A stretch of DNA of 12,444 bases from Syntrophomonadaceae bacterium (lineage in GTDB: Bacteria > Bacillota > Syntrophomonadia > Syntrophomonadales > Syntrophomonadaceae), in contig JAQUBU010000048.1 of NCBI GenBank assembly GCA_028686565.1, positions 1 to 12,444 of the forward strand. Direction: 5' to 3'. Positions 5,865 through 12,444 of the stretch are shown here, in pieces (the stretch's first letter is position 1; each line of letters begins with the position of its first letter). The notes under the pieces were generated by a model that was not told where the DNA came from, did no database searches, and worked only from the letters and a program-made list of their open reading frames with translations. Both the position numbers and the translations under genes were made by a program.

Positions 5865-6776
5865 ATGAAGGAAAACAATGCCAGTGGTACCGCCTTTATG
5901 ACTGCTTATCTTCGCGGATACCATGCTTTACATGACGAACCTAGAATTTTAGACGATACTTTGGCTTATGATTTGGTTCCGGAACAGGCGCGACAGGCCA
6001 TTGAACAACATTTGGCAAGATCAGCCGCGCAGATGGCGCCGGATCTAGCAGAATCATGCACAGACCATGCCTCGGCCCTGGCATTGGGAGTTAGAACCAT
6101 GGCAGGATCAATTCTCGCCAGGGCAAGATATGTGGAAGACAAACTGGAGGAAGCAATTAAAAAAGGTGTTCAACAATATGTTGTTTTGGGTGCAGGGTTT
6201 GATACATTTGCGTTTCGTCGTCTGGACTTGACAGGCAGTTTACAGGTTTTTGAGATTGATCATCCTGCAACCCAAAAGGTTAAACGCGCCTTGCTTGCCC
6301 GTATGGGCCTCAAGGAACCCGAAGACTTGCATTTCATTGCGATGGATTTCACTCAGGAAAGCCTGTCATCAGTCTTGGAGAAATCCGTTTATAATCCTAA
6401 ATGTCCAAGCTTGTTTAGCTGGTTGGGTGTCACCCATTACCTGCCGCTCGAAGCAGTGCGGGCTACACTCAGATCCATTGCCGGGTTGTCCTGTAGCGGC
6501 AGCGAGATTGTTTTTGATTACTGGGACAAGCTGGCTTTTGATCCAACCAAATCCTCAAATCGAATGAAATCAATCATAGAAACTACGCGGAAGATGGGTG
6601 AACCTATAATTACGGGATTTGAACCATCGGAACTTGATGCCCAACTATCTCGCTTGCAGTTCAGTCTGATCGAGAACCTGGGACCCTCTGAGATCCGGGA
6701 AAGATACCTGCAGAGATGCGGGGGGAATTATTCAACAAGCGAACATGTCCACCTGGCTTGTGCCAAAGTGAAATGA
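5865..6776 (+). CDS. class I SAM-dependent methyltransferase, TIGR00027/leucine carboxyl methyltransferase-like
   Basis: The 303-residue product matches the LCMT/PPM-type family by its SAM-binding loop YVVLGAGFDTFAFR (105-118), the acidic end of the next strand EIDHPATQ (Asp132), FIAMDF (Asp161) and the SLFSWLGVTHYLPLEAV segment (182-198). Length fits the TIGR00027 group (about 260-310). Family members transfer a methyl group from SAM, often to carboxyl or hydroxyl oxygens of small molecules; the substrate cannot be told here. The N-terminal segment with SGTAFMTAYLRGYHAL is typical of the bacterial branch. No biosynthetic cluster surrounds it. ATG start follows a purine-rich GAAGGGAAAGGGGAAAG run. 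It may be cotranscribed with the small ORF upstream; no terminator was seen before the next gene. Confidence 0.85.
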   Translation: MKENNASGTAFMTAYLRGYHALHDEPRILDDTLAYDLVPEQARQAIEQHLARSAAQMAPDLAESCTDHASALALGVRTMAGSILARARYVEDKLEEAIKKGVQQYVVLGAGFDTFAFRRLDLTGSLQVFEIDHPATQKVKRALLARMGLKEPEDLHFIAMDFTQESLSSVLEKSVYNPKCPSLFSWLGVTHYLPLEAVRATLRSIAGLSCSGSEIVFDYWDKLAFDPTKSSNRMKSIIETTRKMGEPIITGFEPSELDAQLSRLQFSLIENLGPSEIRERYLQRCGGNYSTSEHVHLACAKVK

Positions 6777-6867
6777 AACACATAATTTCACATGTAATAT
6801 TTTGGCTAATGCAGTAGAATAACCTGAAAGAAGTATTATTTATTTGTAATTTGTTGGAGGTGTAATT

Positions 6868-7695
6868 ATGCTGGAAATACCGGAAGCCTTAACTATAGCC
6901 TGTCAGATTAACAATAGTCTTAGAGGCAAACGAATAAAGCAAGTCATTACTGGCTTTTCACCACACAAATTTGCCTGGTATTATGGTGATCCGCAAAACT
7001 TCGATGAGTTATTGATTGGAAAGACCATTAGTGGGGCTGATGCCTATGGAGGATTGCTGGAGATCAAGGTTGAAAGCACCGGTATTTTATTTGGTGATGG
7101 AGTGGGATTGCGCTTTCACGATAAGGATACAAAACGTGTTCCCAAGCATCAGCTTCTAATTGAGTTTGAAGATGATTCGGCCCTCAGTGCATCAGTGCAA
7201 ATGTATGGAGGATTGGGGGCTTTTACGGAGGGAGAATTGGATAATCCCTACTATATTGTTGCCCGTGAGAAACCTTCGCCATTGTCCAATCAATTTGATG
7301 AAAGTTATTTTAAGCAGTTGATATCGCTGCCGGAGGTGCAAAAACTCAGTGCCAAAGCTTTTTTAGCAACTGAGCAGCGTATACCGGGGCTTGGCAATGG
7401 GGTTTTGCAGGACATTCTGTATAATGCGCAAATACATCCAAAGAAGAAGATTAATGCGCTTGCCGAAGTTGAAAAGGAAAATCTTTATAAATCGATAAAA
7501 GAGACACTGGCGGCAATGGCAGTTCAGGGCGGAAGGGATACCGAAAAAGACATTTTTGGCTGCAGCGGGGGATACAAAACTAAAATGAGTAAAAATACAG
7601 CAGGTAAAGCCTGTTTGCTGTGTGGCTCAAACATTAAGAAAGAAAACTATATGGGAGGCAGTATATATTACTGTGAAGGATGTCAAAGGATATAA
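6868..7695 (+). CDS. Fpg/Nei-family DNA glycosylase-like protein lacking the catalytic proline
   Basis: The 275-residue product has the Fpg/Nei layout: an N-terminal beta-sandwich, an H2TH region (about 158-192) with RIPGLGNGVLQDILYNAQIHP carrying the conserved Asn177, and a C-terminal zinc finger with Cys249, Cys252, Cys269 and Cys272. Canonical enzymes start MPELPE, with Pro2 as the nucleophile that excises oxidised bases; here the start is MLEIPE, so Pro2 is Leu while Glu3 remains. The loop that normally carries the catalytic Lys reads AYGGLLEIK, and the zinc-finger Arg position reads MGGSIYYC. Databases often label such Clostridia proteins endonuclease VIII, but glycosylase activity by the usual mechanism is doubtful; DNA binding is likely. 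The start is secure: GGAGGTG lies at 6856-6862. It follows the methyltransferase by 91 bp. Confidence 0.85.
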   Translation: MLEIPEALTIACQINNSLRGKRIKQVITGFSPHKFAWYYGDPQNFDELLIGKTISGADAYGGLLEIKVESTGILFGDGVGLRFHDKDTKRVPKHQLLIEFEDDSALSASVQMYGGLGAFTEGELDNPYYIVAREKPSPLSNQFDESYFKQLISLPEVQKLSAKAFLATEQRIPGLGNGVLQDILYNAQIHPKKKINALAEVEKENLYKSIKETLAAMAVQGGRDTEKDIFGCSGGYKTKMSKNTAGKACLLCGSNIKKENYMGGSIYYCEGCQRI

Positions 7696-7725
7696 CCAAA
7701 GAAGTCGTTCTGGTGAGATTTTAAT

Positions 7726-7750
7726 TACTGTCAGGGCATCATTGGCAGTA
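7726..7750 (+). terminator. weak hairpin after the Fpg/Nei-like gene
   Basis: TACTGTCA (7726-7733) can pair with TGGCAGTA (7743-7750), eight pairs with one G-U, about 30 bases after the stop. There is no T tract, so its role as a terminator is uncertain. Confidence 0.35.
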
Positions 7751-7794
7751 GTAGATTACGAGTCAAAATAAGCAAATAAATTTTAAGAAAACCG

Positions 7795-7823
7795 TTGCAA
7801 AATTATACATGTGAATGTATAAT
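7795..7823 (+). promoter_or_regulatory. promoter of the argCJBD operon
   Basis: TTGCAA (7795-7800) and a perfect TATAAT (7818-7823) are separated by exactly 17 bp. Transcription would begin near 7830, giving a leader of about 300 nt before argC. Both boxes are covered by the ArgR-like palindromes described at 7796-7829. Confidence 0.72.
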
Positions 7824-7829
7824 TATAAA
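7796..7829 (+). promoter_or_regulatory. tandem ArgR (arginine repressor) boxes
   Basis: Two 14-bp near-palindromes, TGCAAAATTATACA (7796-7809) and TGTATAATTATAAA (7816-7829), match the symmetric form TGTATAATTATACA at 12 and 13 positions. Their centres are 20 bp apart, close to the two-helical-turn spacing of paired arg boxes bound by hexameric ArgR/AhrC. Viewed together they also give a perfect 10-bp inverted repeat (7801-7810/7815-7824). They overlap the argC promoter boxes, so arginine-dependent repression is likely. The regulator identity is inferred from gene context. Confidence 0.6.
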
Positions 7830-7957
7830 GAGCAAAAAGATATTCCCCGCTTCTTTAAGCGTTCGGGTACCTTTTAACAAAACAGGTGGGTTTTATCCCC
7901 TGCCTCGTTGCAACGGTGTGAAAGAAACTGCTCTGCAGTTTCTTTCGATGTTTAAAA
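7824..7957 (+). repeat. composite dispersed repeat, copy D (inside the arg leader)
   Basis: From TATAAAGAGC onward this aligns with copy C: AAAAAGAT, CCCCGC, CTTTAAGCG, then TTTTAACAAAACAGGTGGG (about 7872-7890) and the right module CCTCGTTGCAACGGTGTG (7903-7920). The right module holds the longest stem of the family, AAAGAAACTGC/GCAGTTTCTTT (7921-7931/7935-7945), and ends GATGTTTAAA. The promoter-like module is absent and the AACGAGG arm before the right module is lost. The left end abuts the -10 box and forms part of the second ArgR-like box. A 61-codon frame crossing it is not a gene. Confidence 0.82.
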
Positions 7958-7965
7958 AGTTTTCG

Positions 7966-7999
7966 ATCCGGAATGTATAGAATCCGGATTTCTTTATTT
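7966..7999 (+). terminator. possible attenuator in the argC leader
   Basis: ATCCGGA (7966-7972) and TCCGGAT (7983-7989) form a 7-bp stem with a 10-base loop, followed by TTTCTTTATTT. It has the form of a weak intrinsic terminator about 130 bp before argC and downstream of the promoter, so it may reduce read-through into the operon. No T-box or clear antiterminator was recognised. Confidence 0.42.
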
Positions 8000-8082
8000 A
8001 CAATGGGGACATTGCCCGGGAGTACAGCAGTTAAGAAGAAATAAAAATGTATAAAGGTAAAGCGATAAAAAATGAAAGTTTA

Positions 8083-8122
8083 AAGGTAATGAGGGGTGTG
8101 TCCCCTTACCTTATAAAGGAGG
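8083..8122 (+). promoter_or_regulatory. hairpin next to the argC ribosome binding site
   Basis: AAGGTAA (8083-8089) pairs with TTACCTT (8106-8112), and GGGG (8093-8096) with CCCC (8102-8105), giving 11 pairs with a TGA bulge and five-base loop. It ends two bases before the strong ribosome binding site AAAGGAGG (8115-8122). It could influence argC translation; the perfect Shine-Dalgarno sequence fixes the argC start at 8131. Confidence 0.5.
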
Positions 8123-8130
8123 ATACCGCT

Positions 8131-9168
8131 ATGTATAAAGTAGGCATAGTCGGGGATGGTTATACAGCCGCCGATTTATTAAGATTGCTTGCAGGACATG
8201 ATGAAGCAGAGGCAGTGTGTATTTTTTCTACAGAAAATATTGGACGCCGGATTGATGAAGTATATCCTCATCTAATGGGGTTTTCTGATTTAAAGTGTCA
8301 GGCTGGTGATTGGAATCTAATTAAAAACGAATGTGATGCAGTATTTTTGGCCCTGCCCCATGGCTTGTCAGTGCCGATAGCGATGGAGCTTCTGCCTGCC
8401 GGAGTCCGCTGCGTAGACCTGGGTGCCGACTTTCGTCTCAAGGATGCCCTGCTTTACGAAAGCTATTATGAGATTACTCATGAAGCTCCCCACATGCTGC
8501 AGGAAGCAGTATTTGGGTTGCCCGAAATATATAGGGAAAAGATAAGCAAGAGCAGACTAGTTGCCAATCCGGGCTGTTTTCCGACCGGAGCTATTCTGCC
8601 CCTGGCCCCGCTGCTGGAAGCAGGGATGGTAGAAAGCCAGGGAATCATAGTAGATTCCAAGACCGGAGTTTCAGGTGCGGGTAAGACGCCAAAAGCCAGC
8701 AGCCATTTTTGCGGTGTCAACGAAGGCATTAGAGCTTACGGGGTGGGAAATCATCGCCATGGCCCGGAAATAGCGCAGGAATTAAGCTTTGCAGCCGGGG
8801 AAAAGGTGAAAATGACATTTACGCCCCATCTGGTGCCAATGAATCGCGGAATACTGACCACTATATATGCTCGTTTGCGATCCGGAGCAGATGCTTTGCA
8901 GGTTAGAAAAGTTTTGGAGAATAAATACCGGGATGAATATTTTGTACGCGTGCTGCCGCAAGGTGTAATGCCCTATACCAAATGGGTCAATGGCAGTAAC
9001 TTCATCGATATAGGTATACATTGTGATGAGGAAAGCGGCATGGTAATCCTGGTTTCAGCCCTGGATAATCTGGTTAAAGGTGCTTCCGGGCAGGCTATTC
9101 AGAATCTTAATATTATGCTGGGTATGGAAGAAAACAAGGGATTGAAAATAGCGGGGATGTACCCATAA
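8131..9168 (+). CDS. argC: N-acetyl-gamma-glutamyl-phosphate reductase
   Basis: ArgC reduces N-acetyl-glutamyl-phosphate with NADPH to the semialdehyde, third step of ornithine synthesis in the cytoplasm. The 345-residue product from ATG 8131 has the usual family length, a nucleotide-binding start KVGIVGDGYTAADLLRLL, the catalytic cysteine in VANPGCFPTG (Cys149), SKTGVSGAGKTPK, and NHRHGPEI (His210). The glycine-rich loop reads GDGYTA rather than the common GATGYTG, one residue shorter. The frame is open back to an ATG at 8047, which would add 28 residues, but that start has only a weak ribosome binding site and the extra stretch contains a strong RNA hairpin, so 8131 behind AAAGGAGG is chosen. 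It is first in argCJBD, under the ArgR-like operator. Confidence 0.96.
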   Translation: MYKVGIVGDGYTAADLLRLLAGHDEAEAVCIFSTENIGRRIDEVYPHLMGFSDLKCQAGDWNLIKNECDAVFLALPHGLSVPIAMELLPAGVRCVDLGADFRLKDALLYESYYEITHEAPHMLQEAVFGLPEIYREKISKSRLVANPGCFPTGAILPLAPLLEAGMVESQGIIVDSKTGVSGAGKTPKASSHFCGVNEGIRAYGVGNHRHGPEIAQELSFAAGEKVKMTFTPHLVPMNRGILTTIYARLRSGADALQVRKVLENKYRDEYFVRVLPQGVMPYTKWVNGSNFIDIGIHCDEESGMVILVSALDNLVKGASGQAIQNLNIMLGMEENKGLKIAGMYP

Positions 9169-9237
9169 ATGCAAAAATAAAACAATTATTTATAAGAATA
9201 AACAAAAGTTCATGACAATCATACGGGAGGAATTAGG

Positions 9238-10443
9238 ATGAAGATTATTAATGGTTCCGTCTGTGCCCCGCAGGGCTTTCAAGCTCAGGGTGTAGACGCT
9301 CAGATAAAAAAGAAAGATAAAAAAGAAGTAGCAATTATTTACTCAGCGCAAAAGTGCAATACTGCCGGAGTTTTTACCACCAACAAGGTAAGGGCTGCAT
9401 GCATAGATCATTGTAAAAACAAACTGGAAGATGGTTTTGCTCAGGCGGTAGTAGTTAACAGCGGTAATGCCAATGCCTGCACCGGTGAACAGGGAATTAA
9501 AGATTGCCGGCAGATGGCAGAGCTGACAGCGGAACTGCTCGGTATAGACAATAATGATGTATTGGTTGCTTCCACTGGAGTTATTGGAGTCACTATGCCG
9601 ATGGATAAAATATCCAGGGCTATCCGGGAAGCCAGTGCATCACTTACTGCCACGGGCGGCTATAATGCCTCCCTGGCTATAATGACCACCGACTTGGTCA
9701 GCAAGGAAATAGCTGTGGAAATTGTAATCAAGGGCTGTCCTGTACGGATAGGCGCAATTGCCAAGGGTTCAGGAATGATACATCCCAATATGGCGACAAT
9801 GCTGGCCTTTGTAACTACAGATGCTGCTATCAGCAGTAAATGTTTACAAAATCTGGTGAAACAGTCTGCTGATCTCTCGTTCAACATGATCAGTGTAGAC
9901 CGGGACACCTCGACAAACGACATGCTGCTTATTATGGCTAATGGAATGGCTGGCAATCCGTTCATAGATGATGTCGAGTCTGAAGACTACCAGGTGCTCA
10001 AGGCAGCGGTTGATTTCGTAAACATCAGTCTGGCAAAGAAGATTGCCCGGGATGGAGAAGGAGCCACCCGCTTGATCGAAGTTCAGGTAATGAATGCTGC
10101 TGAATTGGAGACTGCACGGGTGATTGCCCGTTCCATAACTGGTTCCAATCTAACCAAGGCGGCCGTATTTGGCGAGGACGCCAATTGGGGAAGGATACTA
10201 GCCGCAGCAGGTTACTCCGGAGCTGAGTTCGATCCGGGACAGGTGGATATTTATTTGGGTGCAGAAAAGATGGCTGCCAACGGCATGGGACTGGTTTTTG
10301 ATGAAGAACGGGCGCGGGCTGAACTGCAAAAGGATACTGTAAAGATAACAGTGGACCTCAACGCGGGTAATCATGAAGCTGTTGCCTGGGGATGCGACCT
10401 TTCATATGACTATGTGCGTATAAATGCCGCTTACCGGACTTGA
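9238..10443 (+). CDS. argJ: bifunctional ornithine acetyltransferase / N-acetylglutamate synthase
   Basis: ArgJ moves the acetyl group from N-acetylornithine to glutamate, releasing ornithine and regenerating N-acetylglutamate; many members also use acetyl-CoA. The 401-residue product shows VVNSGNANACTGE (72-84), ASTGVIG (111-117, oxyanion-hole region), KGSGMIHPNMATMLAF (176-191) with the self-cleavage site before nucleophile Thr187, and the C-terminal KAAVFGEDANWGRI block. Precursors are cut into alpha and beta chains at Ala-Thr. No argA or argE lies in the window, consistent with the cyclic acetyl pathway. ATG follows ACGGGAGGAATTAGG; 69 bases separate it from argC. Confidence 0.97.
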   Translation: MKIINGSVCAPQGFQAQGVDAQIKKKDKKEVAIIYSAQKCNTAGVFTTNKVRAACIDHCKNKLEDGFAQAVVVNSGNANACTGEQGIKDCRQMAELTAELLGIDNNDVLVASTGVIGVTMPMDKISRAIREASASLTATGGYNASLAIMTTDLVSKEIAVEIVIKGCPVRIGAIAKGSGMIHPNMATMLAFVTTDAAISSKCLQNLVKQSADLSFNMISVDRDTSTNDMLLIMANGMAGNPFIDDVESEDYQVLKAAVDFVNISLAKKIARDGEGATRLIEVQVMNAAELETARVIARSITGSNLTKAAVFGEDANWGRILAAAGYSGAEFDPGQVDIYLGAEKMAANGMGLVFDEERARAELQKDTVKITVDLNAGNHEAVAWGCDLSYDYVRINAAYRT

Positions 10444-10498
10444 TGACATAAGAAACGGGGACACATCAGTTTTCAATATGATTCTAGGAGGAGTAGAG

Positions 10499-11362
10499 AT
10501 GATCATTTCGGCTATGGAGAAGGCTGAAATATTGGTGGAAGCACTGCCATATATCAAGGACTTTTATGGTAAAAGAGTAGTGATTAAATACGGCGGAGCA
10601 GCCATGACCGATTGCGAGTTGAAGCAAAAAGTCATGCAGGATATTGTATTAATGAAATATGTAGGTATGCACCCTATTGTAGTTCATGGCGGGGGACCGG
10701 AAATAAACAGCATGCTGTCCCGTTTGGGCATTAAAAGCGAGTTTATCAACGGTCTCAGGGTGACTGATCAGGATACTATGGAAATAGTGGAAATGGTTCT
10801 GGGCGGCAAGGTCAATAAGGAAATTGTAGCGGGTATTAATGCCAGCGGAGGAAAGGCGATAGGAATCTCGGGCAAAGACGGTAATTTAATTGAAGCCGGA
10901 CCTTTGGATGCCGATAGTAAGATGGGCTTTGTAGGAGAAGTCCTGCGTATTAACCCGCAAATAATTGAAACAGTTATAGAAAACGGATACATTCCTGTAA
11001 TAGCACCTATTGGTATGGGCAGTGAACAAGAGAGTTACAATATAAATGCTGATCTGGTAGCAGCGGCTATAGCGGTAGCCATGAAAGCAGATAAACTGGT
11101 ACTCTTGACTGATGTTCCAGGTTTGCTGATGGACCCGAAAGACAGCGATACCCTGGTGTCGGTACTAAGACTAAGTGAGCTGGATGATTATATAAAACGG
11201 GGGATTATAGCCGGAGGAATGCTGCCCAAGGTAAAATGCTGTGAAGAAGCAGTTACAGGCGGAGTAGGGCGAACCCATATAATTGATGGAAGAGAGCCCC
11301 ATTCGATATTGCTGGAGATATTTACTGACGAAGGAATCGGGACTATGGTAGTTAACGAATAG
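10499..11362 (+). CDS. argB: acetylglutamate kinase
   Basis: ArgB phosphorylates N-acetylglutamate with ATP, the second step and usual control point. From ATG 10499 the product is 287 residues with RVVIKYGGAAM, VVHGGGPEI, the NADLVAAAIA segment, LLTDVPGLL and the GGMLPKVKCC block of amino-acid kinases. The N-terminal amphipathic stretch EKAEILVEALPYIKDFYG is the extra helix found in hexameric, arginine-inhibited kinases, so feedback inhibition is likely (inference). The frame is open back to 10424, overlapping argJ, but AGGAGGAG at 10486-10493 marks 10499; ATG 10514 is an alternative. It starts 55 bases after the argJ stop. Confidence 0.96.
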   Translation: MIISAMEKAEILVEALPYIKDFYGKRVVIKYGGAAMTDCELKQKVMQDIVLMKYVGMHPIVVHGGGPEINSMLSRLGIKSEFINGLRVTDQDTMEIVEMVLGGKVNKEIVAGINASGGKAIGISGKDGNLIEAGPLDADSKMGFVGEVLRINPQIIETVIENGYIPVIAPIGMGSEQESYNINADLVAAAIAVAMKADKLVLLTDVPGLLMDPKDSDTLVSVLRLSELDDYIKRGIIAGGMLPKVKCCEEAVTGGVGRTHIIDGREPHSILLEIFTDEGIGTMVVNE

Positions 11363-11370
11363 ATAGCATG

Positions 11371-11404
11371 CTCAATTATTCAAAATTTAGAATTCAAAAT
11401 TGAG
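11371..11404 (+). other. hairpin in the argB-argD gap
   Basis: CTCAATT (11371-11377) pairs with AATTGAG (11398-11404), and inside it ATTC (11378-11381) with GAAT (11390-11393), leaving a four-base bulge. It lies nine bases after argB and just before the argD ribosome binding site AAGGGAG. It could affect mRNA stability or relative expression. The direct repeat ATTCAAAATT also occurs within it. Confidence 0.4.
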
Positions 11405-11421
11405 TTAAGGGAGATAGAACA

Positions 11422-12444
11422 ATGACTAACAACGATATTATAAGCAAAGGCCAGGATTATGTAATGAATACATATGGGCGTTTCCCTATCGCGCTGGTCA
11501 AGGGAAAGGGTTCCTATGTATGGGATGCCAGCGGCAAGCAATACCTTGATTTTGTAGGAGGAATTGCGGTCTGCATCCTGGGCCACTGTAATGAAGAACT
11601 GAATAAAGCCTTGGAAGAACAAGCCAAGACCCTCTGGCACGTTTCGAACCTGTACTGGATAAAACCACAGGTGGAATTAGCGGAAAAACTGATAAGCGAA
11701 TCAGGATTGGATAAGGCTTTTTTCTGCAACAGCGGAGCAGAAGCCAATGAAGCGGCGCTGAAATTGGCGCGCAAATATTTCTACCGCCAGAAAGAAGGTC
11801 AAAGGAACCAGTTTATCGTATTCAAAGATTCCTTTCATGGAAGGACTCTAGCTACTCTTACCGCAACCGGGCAATCCAAATACCAGGAGGGGTTTGCTCC
11901 TCTGCCGCAGGGTTTTGTCTATGCTGATTATAACAATCAGGATTCAGTGGAAGAGTTGGTTAATGAAAATACCTGTGCCATTATGGTTGAACCCATACAG
12001 GGTGAAGGCGGAATCAAACCCGGGGAGCTTGCGTTTTTGCGGGGATTAAGAAATATCTGTGACCGGGAAGGAATAATGCTGATTTTTGATGAAGTACAAT
12101 GTGGTATGGGCAGAAGCGGCAAAATATTTGCATTTAAGAATTATGGAGTTAAGCCCGACATAATTACACTGGCCAAAGGGCTGGGGGGAGGCTTTCCTAT
12201 TGGAGCCATGCTGGCCACTGAACAGGCTGCCAGCGGCTTTGCTCCGGGGGATCATGCTTCGACTTTCGGCGGCAATCCTTTAGCAACCGCTGTAGCAGCA
12301 AAGGTGCTGGAAAAGCTTTGTGAAGAGGGTTTTATGGACAGTGTAAAGCAGGTCGGCGATTATCTTAAGGAGATGTTAGGCAAGATAAGTGACCCGCGTA
12401 TCCAGGCATTAAGAGGCCGGGGCCTGATGTTAGGGATGGAGTTT
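11422..12444 (+). CDS. argD: acetylornithine aminotransferase (3' truncated by window)
   Basis: ArgD is a class III PLP aminotransferase that turns N-acetylglutamate semialdehyde into N-acetylornithine with glutamate as donor. The 341 codons present (complete proteins are about 390-400) show FCNSGAEANEAALKLAR (101-117, phosphate binding), FKDSFHGRTL (134-143), the EPIQGEGG loop (190-197), IFDEVQCGMGRSG (221-233) with Asp223, and LAKGLGGGFPIGAML with PLP lysine Lys252, followed by HASTFGGNPLA. These blocks favour ArgD over ornithine or GABA aminotransferase, and the operon position settles it. ATG follows AAGGGAG at 11407-11413. The frame is still open at the window end. Confidence 0.96.
   Translation, partial: MTNNDIISKGQDYVMNTYGRFPIALVKGKGSYVWDASGKQYLDFVGGIAVCILGHCNEELNKALEEQAKTLWHVSNLYWIKPQVELAEKLISESGLDKAFFCNSGAEANEAALKLARKYFYRQKEGQRNQFIVFKDSFHGRTLATLTATGQSKYQEGFAPLPQGFVYADYNNQDSVEELVNENTCAIMVEPIQGEGGIKPGELAFLRGLRNICDREGIMLIFDEVQCGMGRSGKIFAFKNYGVKPDIITLAKGLGGGFPIGAMLATEQAASGFAPGDHASTFGGNPLATAVAAKVLEKLCEEGFMDSVKQVGDYLKEMLGKISDPRIQALRGRGLMLGMEF

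Noticed and set aside
6250..6567. 105-codon + frame inside the methyltransferase gene
   Set aside because: Overlaps conserved SAM-binding and LCMT-like motifs in the true frame and has no initiation signal.
129..7957. Repeats as a CRISPR array
   Set aside because: The units are kilobases apart, longer than CRISPR repeats, lack regular spacers, and no cas genes are present.
7795..7980. 61-codon + frame upstream of argC
   Set aside because: It starts in the promoter -35 region with TTG, crosses repeat copy D and has no ribosome binding site; the translation is an accident of repeat sequence.
7830..8130. T-box riboswitch in the argC leader
   Set aside because: No recognisable T-box AGGGTGGNACCGCG sequence or specifier stem; GAGGGGTGTG at 8091-8100 belongs to a simple hairpin.
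9660..9965. 101-codon - strand frame with hydrophobic composition
   Set aside because: Antisense of the argJ catalytic core; the apparent hydrophobicity reflects the complementary codons.
10440..10498. Longer argB start at 10424 overlapping argJ
   Set aside because: The added N-terminus has no family similarity and the strong AGGAGGAG site sits just before ATG 10499.

Overview
The window looks like chromosomal DNA from an endospore-forming, low-to-mid-GC Clostridia-type Firmicute, plausibly a Syntrophomonas relative. The evidence is the truA-rplM-rpsI-cwlD gene order, Bacillus/Clostridia-like promoters and ribosome binding sites, a spore-cortex amidase and an argCJBD operon. The genus is inference. 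Every gene reads on the + strand. No rRNA, tRNA, CRISPR array, transposase or phage gene was seen.

Layout. 3-149: 3' end of truA. 129-556: a long spacer with a composite repeat, a good promoter and a structured leader before the ribosomal operon rplM-rpsI (557-1396), which ends in a clear terminator. 1695-2465: cwlD, a lipid-anchored or secreted cell-wall amidase involved in spore-cortex modification in relatives. 2696-5269: a two-gene AmmeMemoRadiSam locus, made of a natural fusion of the Memo-like and AMMECR1-like proteins followed by the partner radical SAM enzyme. To my knowledge the biochemical role of this widely conserved trio is unsettled. 5643-6776: a 59-residue unknown ORF and a TIGR00027-type methyltransferase. 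6868-7695: a divergent Fpg/Nei-fold protein lacking the usual catalytic residues. 7795-12444: a promoter overlapped by two ArgR-like boxes, a ~300-nt leader, then argC-argJ-argB-argD (argD cut by the window end). These convert N-acetylglutamate to ornithine precursors through the acetyl-recycling cycle.

The most unusual structure is a family of composite repeats in four of the long spacers (129-384, 2520-2659, 5378-5525, 7824-7957), all in the same orientation as the genes. The copies are mosaics of shared modules: a left end, a module with promoter-like -35/-10 boxes, a variable hairpin, an AACGAGGC/GCCTCGTT stem, and a hairpin of the AAAGAAACT/AGTTTCTTT type. One copy encodes the last residues of TruA, one sits just upstream of the Memo-AMMECR1 gene, and one lies inside the arginine operon leader with its edge at the promoter and operator.
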